A DNA stretch of 64,000 bases from Rufibacter sp. XAAS-G3-1 (GTDB lineage Bacteria; Bacteroidota; Bacteroidia; Cytophagales; Hymenobacteraceae): contig NZ_JABFAM010000008.1 of the NCBI RefSeq assembly GCF_013623775.1, positions 62,001 through 126,000 on the forward strand. The letters are read 5' to 3'. Of the stretch, positions 45,560 to 54,240 are shown in pieces (the stretch's first letter is position 1; each line of letters opens with the position of its first letter). A model generated the notes under the pieces. The model was given only the letters and a program-made list of their open reading frames with translations. It searched no databases and was not told the origin of the DNA. Both the position numbers and the translations under genes were made by a program.

Positions 45560-46924
45560 ATGATTTGCCATTTTAATAGTAAACGCCAAAAATCCTTCAG
45601 CACGATCACCCTTGCGCTGTTGCTGGGACTCAATGCCTGTAACTCTTTAAGGATTGGGGCAGATGCAGGGGCAAACAAGCCAAAGATAACCCAGGTGGCG
45701 GAGGGCGGATGGGCGGACAACTCGGTGAACGTGGTGGCCTTCCGCAAGAACTCGCTGGTCACTTTCAAAGGAACCCAATACACCGGCTGGTATGATGCCG
45801 ACCGTACCATGGTGCTGGCCAAAAGGAAGGCCGGGGCAGAGGCTTGGGAGATGCTAAAGACCAATTTCAAGGGAAATGCCGCAGATGCCCACAATACCAT
45901 CAGCCTGATGGTAGATGGCAAAGGATTCCTGCACGTCTCCTGGGATCACCATAACAACCAACTGAATTACGCCCGCAGCGTGAGCCCCGGTTCTCTGCAA
46001 CTGACCAACAAAGTGCCCATGACGGGTTTGAACGAGAAAGCAGTCTCTTACCCCGAGTTCTACCGGTTGCCCAACGGGAACCTGATGTTCTTTTACCGCG
46101 ACGGCGGCTCGGGGCAGGGCAACATGGTCATCAACAGCTATGACACCAATTCCCGGCAATGGACGCAGGTGCACAGCAACCTCATCAACGGCGAGAAAAA
46201 GCGCAACGCGTACTGGCAAGCCTACCTTGACAAGAAAGGGACTGTCCACGTCTCATGGGTGTGGCGCGAGAGCCCCAACGTGGCCAGCAACCATGACCTG
46301 GCCTACGCGCGCTCGTTAGACGGAGGCAAAACCTGGGAGAAGTCTACCGGCGAAAAGTATACCTTGCCCATTACCGAAGCCACGGCCGAGAAAGCCCTGG
46401 CCATTCCGCAGAACAGCGAATTGATCAACCAGACCTCTATGGCGGCCGATGAGAAAGGCAACCCTTTCATTGCCACCTACTGGCGCGAGGCCGGTTCCAC
46501 CATTCCCCAGTACCATCTGGTGTACCATGACGGCAAGGCTTGGCAGAAACTGCAGCTTGATTTCCGGAGAACGCCCTTCAGCCTGAATGGGGTGGGTACC
46601 AAGCGCATTCCCATTGCAAGACCGCAGGTGTTGGTGAAAAACTCGGCCGAAAATGCCTCGGTGCTTCTGGTTTTCAGGGATGAGGAAAGAGGAAGCAAAG
46701 CCTCGGCACTGATCATCAACAGAATCTCAGACCCCAAGTGGTCTATCATTGACCTCACACCGGAGTCGCTGGGTTCCTGGGAGCCCACCTATGACACCGA
46801 ACTCTGGAAGGAGAAACAGGTGCTGAATCTGTTTATCCAGAAAGTTGACCAGGTAGACGGAGAGGGACGCTCCAGCATTGGTTCCCAGCCCATACGGGTG
46901 GTGGAGTGGAAGCCAAAATTCTAA
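45560..46924 (+). CDS. BNR-repeat lipoprotein (BNR_4-type propeller, probable polysaccharide-active)
   Basis: A 454-residue protein with a lipoprotein signal (ITLALLLGLNAC, Cys27). The rest is a beta-propeller with BNR-like blades (LAYARSLDGGKTWEKSTGEKY, HVSWDHHNNQLNYARS, PSPT-type turns). Proteins of the BNR_4 family include ulvan and related polysaccharide lyases (PL24/PL25) and many unassigned members in polysaccharide loci. The surrounding GH105 genes, which remove unsaturated uronic acids left by lyases, make a lyase role plausible. It is the first gene of a likely three-gene run. Confidence 0.75.
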   Translation: MICHFNSKRQKSFSTITLALLLGLNACNSLRIGADAGANKPKITQVAEGGWADNSVNVVAFRKNSLVTFKGTQYTGWYDADRTMVLAKRKAGAEAWEMLKTNFKGNAADAHNTISLMVDGKGFLHVSWDHHNNQLNYARSVSPGSLQLTNKVPMTGLNEKAVSYPEFYRLPNGNLMFFYRDGGSGQGNMVINSYDTNSRQWTQVHSNLINGEKKRNAYWQAYLDKKGTVHVSWVWRESPNVASNHDLAYARSLDGGKTWEKSTGEKYTLPITEATAEKALAIPQNSELINQTSMAADEKGNPFIATYWREAGSTIPQYHLVYHDGKAWQKLQLDFRRTPFSLNGVGTKRIPIARPQVLVKNSAENASVLLVFRDEERGSKASALIINRISDPKWSIIDLTPESLGSWEPTYDTELWKEKQVLNLFIQKVDQVDGEGRSSIGSQPIRVVEWKPKF

Positions 46925-46994
46925 AAGGCCGTTTTTCGCCTGTTTTTCGCAAAGTACCTATAAACTGGGGTGATCCTCCCGCATATTGTATACC

Positions 46995-48146
46995 ATGATT
47001 CAGAAGAAAGCCTCTTTTACATTCCTCCTGCTACTGCTCGGCTTTTGGGTAGTAACTGCCGTTGCCAAGCCAAAGCATCCGTTGTTGCCCAATTCAAAGA
47101 AAGAAGTGGCCAACCAACTGAACAAGGCAAACACGTACTGGCAAACTACCAACCCAAACCCCGGCTGGGCTTTCTGGGACATCGCCGCTTACCACACGGG
47201 CAACATGGAGGCCTACAAGGTGACCAAAAACGAGCTCTACCGGGAGTATTCTGAGGCCTGGGCCGAGAAAAACCAGTGGATGGGCGCCCAGTCCACCGAT
47301 AAATCTAAGTGGAAATACACGTACGGCGAGAAGGAGGACTACGTGCTGTTCGGGGATTGGCAGATCTGCTTCCAGACGTACATTGACCTCTACTGCCTGG
47401 AGGGTGCGAAGGACGACAAAAAGATCGCCCGGGCCCGGGAGGTGATGGAGTACCAGATGAGCACGCCCAACCACGATTACTGGTGGTGGGCCGACGGGCT
47501 GTACATGGTCATGCCCCTGATGACGAAGCTCTACCGGGTAACCGGGAACAAGCAGTATCTGGCGAAACTGCATGAGTACCTGACCTACGCCAACTCCATC
47601 ATGTACGACCAGGAGGAGAAACTCTACTACCGCGATGCCAAATACGTCTACCCCAAACACAAGAGCGCCAACGGCAAGAAAGACTTCTGGGCGCGGGGCG
47701 ATGGTTGGGTATTTGCCGGTTTTGCCAAGGTTTTGCAGGATCTGCCCAGAAACGACCCGCACCGGAAAGAGTACGAGCAGCGGTTCAGAGACATGGCCAA
47801 GGCGATTGCCCGCGCCCAGCAGCCGGAAGGTTATTGGACTCGCAGTATGCTGGATCCCATGCATGCTCCAGGGCCCGAGACCAGCGGCACCGCGTTCTTT
47901 ACCTATGGCTTCCTCTGGGGTATCAACAATGGTCTACTGGACAAAAAGGGATACCTACCGGTTGCCGCCAAAGGGTACCATTACCTTTCCAACACAGCCC
48001 TGCAGCCGGACGGAAAAGTAGGCTACGTGCAACCCATAGGGGAGAGAGCCATTCCGGGGCAGATAGTGGATGTAAACTCTACCACCGCGTTCGGAGTTGG
48101 AGCCTTTCTGCTGGCCGCCTCTGAGATGTACCGTTTCTTAGACTAA
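46995..48146 (+). CDS. Glycoside hydrolase family 105 (unsaturated rhamnogalacturonyl/glucuronyl hydrolase), first copy
   Basis: Removes the 4,5-unsaturated uronic acid from the end of oligosaccharides made by lyases. The 383-residue protein has a signal peptide (FTFLLLLLGFWVVTAVA) and an (alpha/alpha)6 barrel. The catalytic Asp is expected in DYWWWADGLYMVMPLM, and FWARGDGWVFAGFAKVL and SGTAFFTYGFLWGINNG are family landmarks. TTG at 46986 is possible, but ATG 46995 starts the signal peptide. It is only distantly similar to the second GH105 at 61363, so the two probably act on different linkages. Confidence 0.88.
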   Translation: MIQKKASFTFLLLLLGFWVVTAVAKPKHPLLPNSKKEVANQLNKANTYWQTTNPNPGWAFWDIAAYHTGNMEAYKVTKNELYREYSEAWAEKNQWMGAQSTDKSKWKYTYGEKEDYVLFGDWQICFQTYIDLYCLEGAKDDKKIARAREVMEYQMSTPNHDYWWWADGLYMVMPLMTKLYRVTGNKQYLAKLHEYLTYANSIMYDQEEKLYYRDAKYVYPKHKSANGKKDFWARGDGWVFAGFAKVLQDLPRNDPHRKEYEQRFRDMAKAIARAQQPEGYWTRSMLDPMHAPGPETSGTAFFTYGFLWGINNGLLDKKGYLPVAAKGYHYLSNTALQPDGKVGYVQPIGERAIPGQIVDVNSTTAFGVGAFLLAASEMYRFLD

Positions 48147-48163
48147 GAATTTTTGTCTCATAT

Positions 48164-48201
48164 CGTTTCGGGGCTGGTTTCCAGAAATCAGCCCCGAAAC
48201 G
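48164..48201. repeat. GTTTT palindrome in GH105-DUF2264 spacer
   Basis: CGTTTCGGGGCTGGTTTCC...AATCAGCCCCGAAACG: both arms differ from the family average in a matched way, so pairing is kept. Confidence 0.75.
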
Positions 48202-48290
48202 AGGGGAGCGTATTGGCTTTCCATGACATCAGTATCAGGCATCCTGCGGCTTGCTTGTATTTCTCCAGTTATCTCAATCTGCATTTCTCC

Positions 48291-50336
48291 ATGAAGTACC
48301 TCCCTAAAGCTCTTTTGTTGTCTGCTTTCCTGCTCGCGGGTAATCTGCTGAAGGCGCAGTCTGAGGCCAACCCAGTCAAGGCAGAGGCCGGTCAGAAAAT
48401 CTTCCAAATTGTAAATCCTGATTTCAAGACCAGTCCGCACACAGGCATGGCCAGAAAGCATTGGAAAGACGCGGCGCACTACCTGCTGGCTGGGGCTTTC
48501 AGCTACATCAAGACGCTGGATGATCCTATGGTGTTTCCCAAACAGCCGGGCAAGAGCTATCCGCGCGACGGCGTGCACACCAACACTGAAATGCTGGAAG
48601 GTCTGTGCCGTACCCTGTTCATGGCGGTTCCCCTGCTCAAGGAAAACCCGAACCTGCAGATCAACGGCATCAAAGTGGCAGACTATTACCGGCATCAGTT
48701 GGTAAGATTGACTGATCCCACCAGCCCCACCTATGTGAAACCGCGGGCGAGCAACGGTGGGCCCAACCAGATTCTGGTAGAGTTTGGGGCCTTGGCGATG
48801 TCCTTTTTCGGTGCGCCGGAAGTGCTTTGGGAGCCGCTTCCCCCCACGCAGAAGGAAGCCCTGGCCAAAACCATGCTCAGCTACGGCGACGGGCCCACAA
48901 TAGCGTCAAACTGGCGGTTCTTCAATATTTTCGTGCTGAGCTTTTTCAAAGAGCAGGGCTATACAGTGAATGAAAAGCTGCTGCTGGAGTACCTGGATAA
49001 GTCACTGGAGCAATACCGGGGCCAAGGCTGGTACCATGACAGCCCCGCCTACGATTACTACAGCATGTGGGCATTTCAGACGTATGGGCCGCTGTGGTCA
49101 GAGTTCTTCGGCAAGAAGCACTACCCAGAGTACGCCGCCAGGCTCATGGCCAACTTCAAAGAGGTGAACGACAACTATCCCTACCTGTTTGGCCGGGACG
49201 GAAAGATGATCATGTGGGGCCGCAGCATTGCCTACCGTTTTGCCGCTGCCGGGCCCTTCCCGCTGATGGGCCTGGCCCAGGAGCCGGGCACCAATCACGG
49301 CTGGATGCGCAGAATCGCCTCTGGGGCCATGCTTCAGTTCCTGCAGAACCCAGACTTCATAGCGACTGATAATATTCCCACCTTAGGTTTTTACGGGGCG
49401 TTTGAGCCCGCCGTGCAAATCTACAGCGCCCGCGCGAGCGTGTTCTGGATGGGCAAAGCGTTCCTGGGCCTGGTGGTGCCAGAGGGTAACCCGTTCTGGA
49501 CGGAGAAAGAAAATGAGGGTGCCTGGGGAAAAGAACTGGACAAAGGAAAGGTGTACAACAAATTTCAGGAGGGCTCCAAGATCCTGATCACAAACTACCC
49601 TAACATTGGGGCCGCCGAGGTACGCGCCTGGTGCCATGAAACGGTAGCCAAAGACTGGCAACTGTTCAGGTCTACCGAGAACTACAACCGCCTCTCCTAC
49701 AACAGTGCTTTCCCGTGGCAAGCCGATGGGGCCAAGGGCGAGGTGGCCATGAACTACGTCTTTAAAAACAAGAAGAATGAGTGGGAAGCCCTGCGGCTCT
49801 ACATCTTCAAGAAGTTTGAGGACGGCATCTATTACCGCGACGTGGTGCTGGAAACCAGCGATAAAATCAAGCTGAACCTCGCCGACATCACCCTACCGAA
49901 CGGCATTCTGAGAATAGACCGAAACATAAGCACCCAAGCCATACAGGTGCGGCTGGGCCACTATTCATTGCCCCAGAAGAACCAACCCATCAAGGAGGAA
50001 TCAAGAAAAGTGAAAGGCCACCAAGTACAGATCATCGACAATGGGGAGTACCAGCTCGCCATGGTTTCCCTCAAGGGGTGGGACGGAATGGAAATTGTCA
50101 AGGCCACGGGGCTTCACCCGGTCAGCCAGGAAAGCTCCGTGATCAACGTGACTGATAGTTTCCAGCCGCAGCAACAGGCTGAAGTTTATGCCACCCTTAT
50201 GCTCTGGAAGAAATCTGGGGAGAAATGGTCGGATAATGAGTTGGTGCCCGTGAAAAAGCTGGAACACTCCACGAACGATAAGACCGTTACGGTTTCCTTC
50301 AGGAAAGGCGAGAAGAAGATGGTGCGGTTTGAATAA
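48291..50336 (+). CDS. DUF2264 domain protein (possible GH154-type glucuronidase)
   Basis: A 681-residue exported protein with a signal peptide (MKYLPKALLLSAFLLAGNLLKAQS). The N-terminal two thirds is an (alpha/alpha)-type domain with WKDAAHYLLAGAFSYIKTLDDPMVFPKQPGKSYPRDG, YHDSPAYDYYSMWAFQTYGPLW and LFGRDGKMIMWGRSIAYRF; the rest is beta-rich. This is the DUF2264 pattern; some members have been placed in CAZy GH154 as beta-glucuronidases (from memory). The open frame extends 46 codons upstream through a palindrome, but the signal peptide fixes the ATG at 48291. Likely acts on uronic-acid side chains of the polymer handled by the locus. Confidence 0.78.
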   Translation: MKYLPKALLLSAFLLAGNLLKAQSEANPVKAEAGQKIFQIVNPDFKTSPHTGMARKHWKDAAHYLLAGAFSYIKTLDDPMVFPKQPGKSYPRDGVHTNTEMLEGLCRTLFMAVPLLKENPNLQINGIKVADYYRHQLVRLTDPTSPTYVKPRASNGGPNQILVEFGALAMSFFGAPEVLWEPLPPTQKEALAKTMLSYGDGPTIASNWRFFNIFVLSFFKEQGYTVNEKLLLEYLDKSLEQYRGQGWYHDSPAYDYYSMWAFQTYGPLWSEFFGKKHYPEYAARLMANFKEVNDNYPYLFGRDGKMIMWGRSIAYRFAAAGPFPLMGLAQEPGTNHGWMRRIASGAMLQFLQNPDFIATDNIPTLGFYGAFEPAVQIYSARASVFWMGKAFLGLVVPEGNPFWTEKENEGAWGKELDKGKVYNKFQEGSKILITNYPNIGAAEVRAWCHETVAKDWQLFRSTENYNRLSYNSAFPWQADGAKGEVAMNYVFKNKKNEWEALRLYIFKKFEDGIYYRDVVLETSDKIKLNLADITLPNGILRIDRNISTQAIQVRLGHYSLPQKNQPIKEESRKVKGHQVQIIDNGEYQLAMVSLKGWDGMEIVKATGLHPVSQESSVINVTDSFQPQQQAEVYATLMLWKKSGEKWSDNELVPVKKLEHSTNDKTVTVSFRKGEKKMVRFE

Positions 50337-50376
50337 GCCTGAAACGGGTGAGTGCTCTGTACTTCTTACTGCCTAA

Positions 50377-50477
50377 GAGCATGTTTGAACTTTGTCTTTC
50401 GTGCTGGAAGCGGCCATAGAGAGAACCTGCGTTCGTGCTTTCCTCGCCTTCGTAGCGTTGCTACGAGGCTCAGAAAC
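50377..50477 (+). mobile_element. MITE-like element, copy 2 (truncated)
   Basis: Begins GAGCATGTTTGAACTTTGTC after CTAA (50373-50376) and follows copy 1 through ACCTGCGTTCG and GTAGCGTTGCTACGAGGCTC. It ends at about 50477, where the right half is missing. Confidence 0.65.
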
Positions 50478-50568
50478 ATTAGATTAACTAAAAGCCCCAT
50501 GTTTTCAGTTTAAAATTGAAGACAAAGGGCTTTTAGTTTGTGCCAGGCAAGATCAAAAGTGAGCTATT

Positions 50569-50625
50569 GACAGAAAGCCGAGTAGCGAGTAGTGGAGTTC
50601 CCTTCTCGCTACTCGGCTTTCTGTC
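50569..50625 (-). terminator. Terminator of the TonB-type receptor gene
   Basis: GACAGAAAGCCGAGTAGCGAG and its exact complement, 21 pairs around a 15-base loop; the arm overlaps the receptor stop codon (50624-50626). A second hairpin with CTAAAAGCCC/GGGCTTTTAG lies at 50488-50536. Confidence 0.8.
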
Positions 50626-53467
50626 ATCCTCCGTTTCTGCCGCCGCGCTGGCCACCCTGACGCATGTTGCCTCTTTCACCAGGGCCTCTTTGGCCGGGGC
50701 CTCTCTCGCCTGGCATAGGGCCGTTGAACGTGCGGATGTTGTAAGAGAAGGTTAGCATGAAGAAGCGCTGCAACACGGTAGACTGCACATCTTGCACATA
50801 CGCATCAGAGATACTCCGCTGAACGCTGGTGTTCTGCTCTAACAAGTCATTTACACTTAAGCTGACTTCGCCTTTCTGGCTTTTGAACACCTTCCTGCTG
50901 ATGCTCATGTTCAGGAGGGTATAACTACCGTTGGGTAAATTGCTATTCAATTGGTTGTTAAGCTCAGTGCGGTACACAAAGCCATTCCAGAACCGCAGAT
51001 TAGCCCGCAGTTGAGTAGACTGATTGAAAAAGTCATTGTTTCGTGCTGAACCTAGCGTAGTAGTGATAACATTGTAGTTGCCGTTGGTGGAAAAATTGAA
51101 GTCTACGTTCTGGCTGATATTACTACTGAGGGAAACTCCTAGTCCCAGGTTAGCCGAGGTGGAGAAGAACATTTCGTTGTTTAATAAACCGGGGGTTCTG
51201 TTATACCCCACTGAGCCGGTGAAGTTAATGTTAGATTTGAGTAAGTTTAGGGGTTGGCCATAGCTCACAAAGGTTCGGGCGTTCCAGTTACCATCCAAAT
51301 TCACCGGCCTGATAAACTGGGCTCCCCGGCGTATCTTGAAACCTTCCAACAAGGGCTCACCCCGGGGATCGTCTTCCTTCAGTTCTAACGTGCTGTTTGT
51401 AATGTAGTTATTGGTTTGGGCAGCAGTGACAAAGAACGAGAAAACATGGTTGTTCTCGGTATTAAAGGATCTGTAGCGTACGTTCACTGAGTTCTGGTAC
51501 GCCTGCACCAAGCCTGCATTCCCCGTCCTGAACCGGAGTTGGTTGGTATTATCCACTACCTCTTGCAACTGGGTAACGGAGGGAGCGTTGGTATTGGTGC
51601 GGTAGTCTATCTGAAGGTTCTTTGTTTTGGTAAACTTGTATTCAAACTGGGCCGTAGGCAGCAGATTATGGAACGTGCGGTTTACCTGGTAAAACCTGGG
51701 GAACTCCTGTTCGTTCTGCAGGTTCGCAAACTGGTACTGGGCTTCCAGCTGCACGCGTATTTTGTCTGAGTTGTACTGATAACTGGTTTTTGCCTGCTGG
51801 GTGAGATAATCGCTTTCCAGAGCGTTACTCAGGCGGGAGTTAAAGTTAGTGTACGCCACCTCTTCCTTGTCATAGGCCAAACGCTCAGAGTCTTCTATCC
51901 GGTTGCCAATACTGTACTCTGCCTGCACCCGGGCTTTCTCTCCCACCCGTTCCCCAAAAGACACGTTCCCGCGCCAGTTTAGCCCGGTTCTGTCTGCCTT
52001 AATCAGTTGGTCAAGGTAATCACTCGCGTCATTGTCATCTGGCGTTCCATAATCAATCACGTTATTGATCCGGTAGGTGTCACCGTTGTTGAGGTTGTAA
52101 CCAGTATTTAAGTTTACGGAAAACGTACGTCCTGGCTTGTTAAACCGATGGCTGAAATTAATGTCGTTGCTCAGGTTATAAGAGTAATTATCTGTGTTAG
52201 AAAGAATTTCAGAGGTGTTTAAGAGTGCCAAGTCATAGAAGGCAGTGGTACTATCAGCGTCAAAGACAGATCTGCCTACACTGTTGGAGTAAGAATCTCC
52301 TTTCTGCATAGAAAACCTGGGGGTGATCAAAAGTCTGTTTCGGTCATTGATTTTGTAATCCAGCCTGAAATTAAATTGATGGTTTTCGTTTCGGTTGGTA
52401 TTGTAGCTGCTGTCATTGGTTTGCTGGTGGAAGAAGATAGACTTTGAGTAATCCCGGAACACCAGGCGGGTGTTCTCGTTCTTGTTGTTGTTGTAATTGT
52501 AATTGCCGCTTACCTCTATCTTCTTTCCCCAGAAGTCTGAGTAGTTCAGCCCGAAATTGTTGGTGGTAGTGATGCCGCTACCGCCACCCGAGCCGCGGCG
52601 TCCGCGCATGCCTCCCCCGGGAGCCTCGCCCACTGAGAAGTCCTGCATGTTAATGTTGTTGGTAAGCCCGTTAACGGTGAAACGCCGGTCGCCTTTGAAG
52701 ATGTTCAGGCTGGTGCCCGCCATGAATTTCCTGTCTGGCCCCACACCCACCGACACCTTCCCGAACTGGCCTTGGCGGCGGTTGGGTTTGGTCACAATGT
52801 TGAGGGTCTTGGCGCGGTTGCCGTCATCAAAACCGCTGAACTCTGCCTGGTCGCTTTTCTTGTCAAACACCTCAATGTTCTCAATCACCTCGGCGGGCAG
52901 GTTCCGGAGGGCGGTGTTCGCGTCTTCCCCAAAGAACCGTTTTCCGTCCACCAACACCTGCCGTACCTCTTCGCCCTGCGCCTGTATTTTGCCGTCCACC
53001 ACGGTCACGCCCGGCAATTTGGTAACCAAGTCCTCGGCACTCGCGTCCGCCGCTACTTTGAAAGCCCCGGCATTGAACACCGTGGTGTCGCCTTTCTGGC
53101 TCCCCAGCGGTACTTTCCCCACTATCTGAATTTCCTGTAAGGTGTTTGTCGCCTCGGCCAGCAGTAATTGGCCCAGATGAACGGCTGCGTTCTGCACCTG
53201 TACCGTTCGGGTCAAGGTTTTAAAGCCCAGGTAGTTCACCTGTAACGAATACTGCCCCGGCCTTACCGCCTGAAACCCGAAGTTCCCGTCTTTGTCGGTT
53301 CCAACCGCCGTCCGCACCGAATCAGGGAGCCTGATCAACTGCACCGTGGCACCGGGCAGCGTCTCCTTGTTCTGGGCACTATGGACAGCACCAGTAACCA
53401 AATAGCCCTGTGCCTGCGCATAGGTAATGCTTGCCAAGAACAGCAAGAGGAGTACTGGTGTTTTCAT
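50624..53467 (-). CDS. TonB-dependent receptor-like outer membrane beta-barrel protein
   Basis: A 947-residue exported protein: signal peptide (KTPVLLLLFLASITYAQAQ), a carboxypeptidase-regulatory-like domain (GAVHSAQNKETLPGATVQL...VNYLGFKT, about 25-110), a plug domain (SAEDLVTKLPGVTVVDGKIQAQGEEVRQVLVDGKRFFGED) and a long barrel rich in aromatic and Asn residues. It is of the 'outer membrane beta-barrel family 3' type rather than a classical SusC, as no TonB-box-rich SusC phrases and no SusD gene are seen. The C-terminus is an unusual Arg/Gly-rich tail (PGERGPGQRGPGERGN...), about 30 residues. It lies on the opposite strand to the glycosidase genes on both sides. Confidence 0.85.
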   Translation of the reverse strand: MKTPVLLLLFLASITYAQAQGYLVTGAVHSAQNKETLPGATVQLIRLPDSVRTAVGTDKDGNFGFQAVRPGQYSLQVNYLGFKTLTRTVQVQNAAVHLGQLLLAEATNTLQEIQIVGKVPLGSQKGDTTVFNAGAFKVAADASAEDLVTKLPGVTVVDGKIQAQGEEVRQVLVDGKRFFGEDANTALRNLPAEVIENIEVFDKKSDQAEFSGFDDGNRAKTLNIVTKPNRRQGQFGKVSVGVGPDRKFMAGTSLNIFKGDRRFTVNGLTNNINMQDFSVGEAPGGGMRGRRGSGGGSGITTTNNFGLNYSDFWGKKIEVSGNYNYNNNKNENTRLVFRDYSKSIFFHQQTNDSSYNTNRNENHQFNFRLDYKINDRNRLLITPRFSMQKGDSYSNSVGRSVFDADSTTAFYDLALLNTSEILSNTDNYSYNLSNDINFSHRFNKPGRTFSVNLNTGYNLNNGDTYRINNVIDYGTPDDNDASDYLDQLIKADRTGLNWRGNVSFGERVGEKARVQAEYSIGNRIEDSERLAYDKEEVAYTNFNSRLSNALESDYLTQQAKTSYQYNSDKIRVQLEAQYQFANLQNEQEFPRFYQVNRTFHNLLPTAQFEYKFTKTKNLQIDYRTNTNAPSVTQLQEVVDNTNQLRFRTGNAGLVQAYQNSVNVRYRSFNTENNHVFSFFVTAAQTNNYITNSTLELKEDDPRGEPLLEGFKIRRGAQFIRPVNLDGNWNARTFVSYGQPLNLLKSNINFTGSVGYNRTPGLLNNEMFFSTSANLGLGVSLSSNISQNVDFNFSTNGNYNVITTTLGSARNNDFFNQSTQLRANLRFWNGFVYRTELNNQLNSNLPNGSYTLLNMSISRKVFKSQKGEVSLSVNDLLEQNTSVQRSISDAYVQDVQSTVLQRFFMLTFSYNIRTFNGPMPGERGPGQRGPGERGNMRQGGQRGGRNGG

Positions 53468-54240
53468 AAGAAAAGGTGGTGGATTTTCAAGTTAGACTAA
53501 GGAAGGAGCCCAAGGTTTATTTGCTTTATAGAAAGATTGGATATTTATTTTTAAGTTTTCATTCAAAGAGCAGAATTGTAATGCACTTGCTACTGCCAGG
53601 CAGTAACAAGTGCTGGTGTCTATGCGTTTTCGGCCTGGTTTGTGGAAAGAACAGCAGAAACGTGTATTGCTAGAAAGGAAGCTGGGAAGAGGCAGGTGCA
53701 AATCTCAACCAGTATATTGATCGTTCTACCCTGTATATTGAAGCTGTTACAGTTTTGCGCCTGTTTTCATAAAAGTAGCCTGAAAACGGGGTACCAGCGG
53801 ACGCTTGCGCCAGTGTACAAATAAACCTCTCGTTTTTGGCCTGTTTTCATGAAAATAGCCTAAAAACGACGGTAAAAGCGGGCACTTGCCCCAGAGGAAT
53901 TGCTTTTAATACCGGTGAATGAAAAACTCTAAACAGGTTCATCTTACGCTAAAGCCCTCATTGGGTATCAGCAAAATTCTGTTCTTTGACGAAATACCTT
54001 CTAAGCATTAAGATGCCTAGTGAAATTTGTTTTGAAGGCGGTTTCACAAAAAGAGGCTAAAAACGTTCCCTCAGACTAGGTAGATTTTTTAGCTCTTTTG
54101 CGGAAATGAAGGCAATTAGAAGTAGTTTCACCTACAATGAAAATCAAAATAAGGGTTTGTAAGCAGAAGAAGGCTTAAACAAGCCCGCTGAGCTTACCCA
54201 AGTGTCCGTCCCCCCCCCTTTAGCTACCATCTATTCACCC
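53468..54240. other. Repeat-rich intergenic region upstream of GH35
   Basis: Contains GTTTT-type palindromes at about 53621-53660, 53752-53787 and 53831-53868, with CGGACGCTTGCGCCAGTG and GGCACTTGCCCCAG following them as a loose tandem unit. The part 53803-53948 repeats 45245-45388. No gene supported. The last 300 bases are A/T-rich and probably hold the GH35 promoter. Confidence 0.6.
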
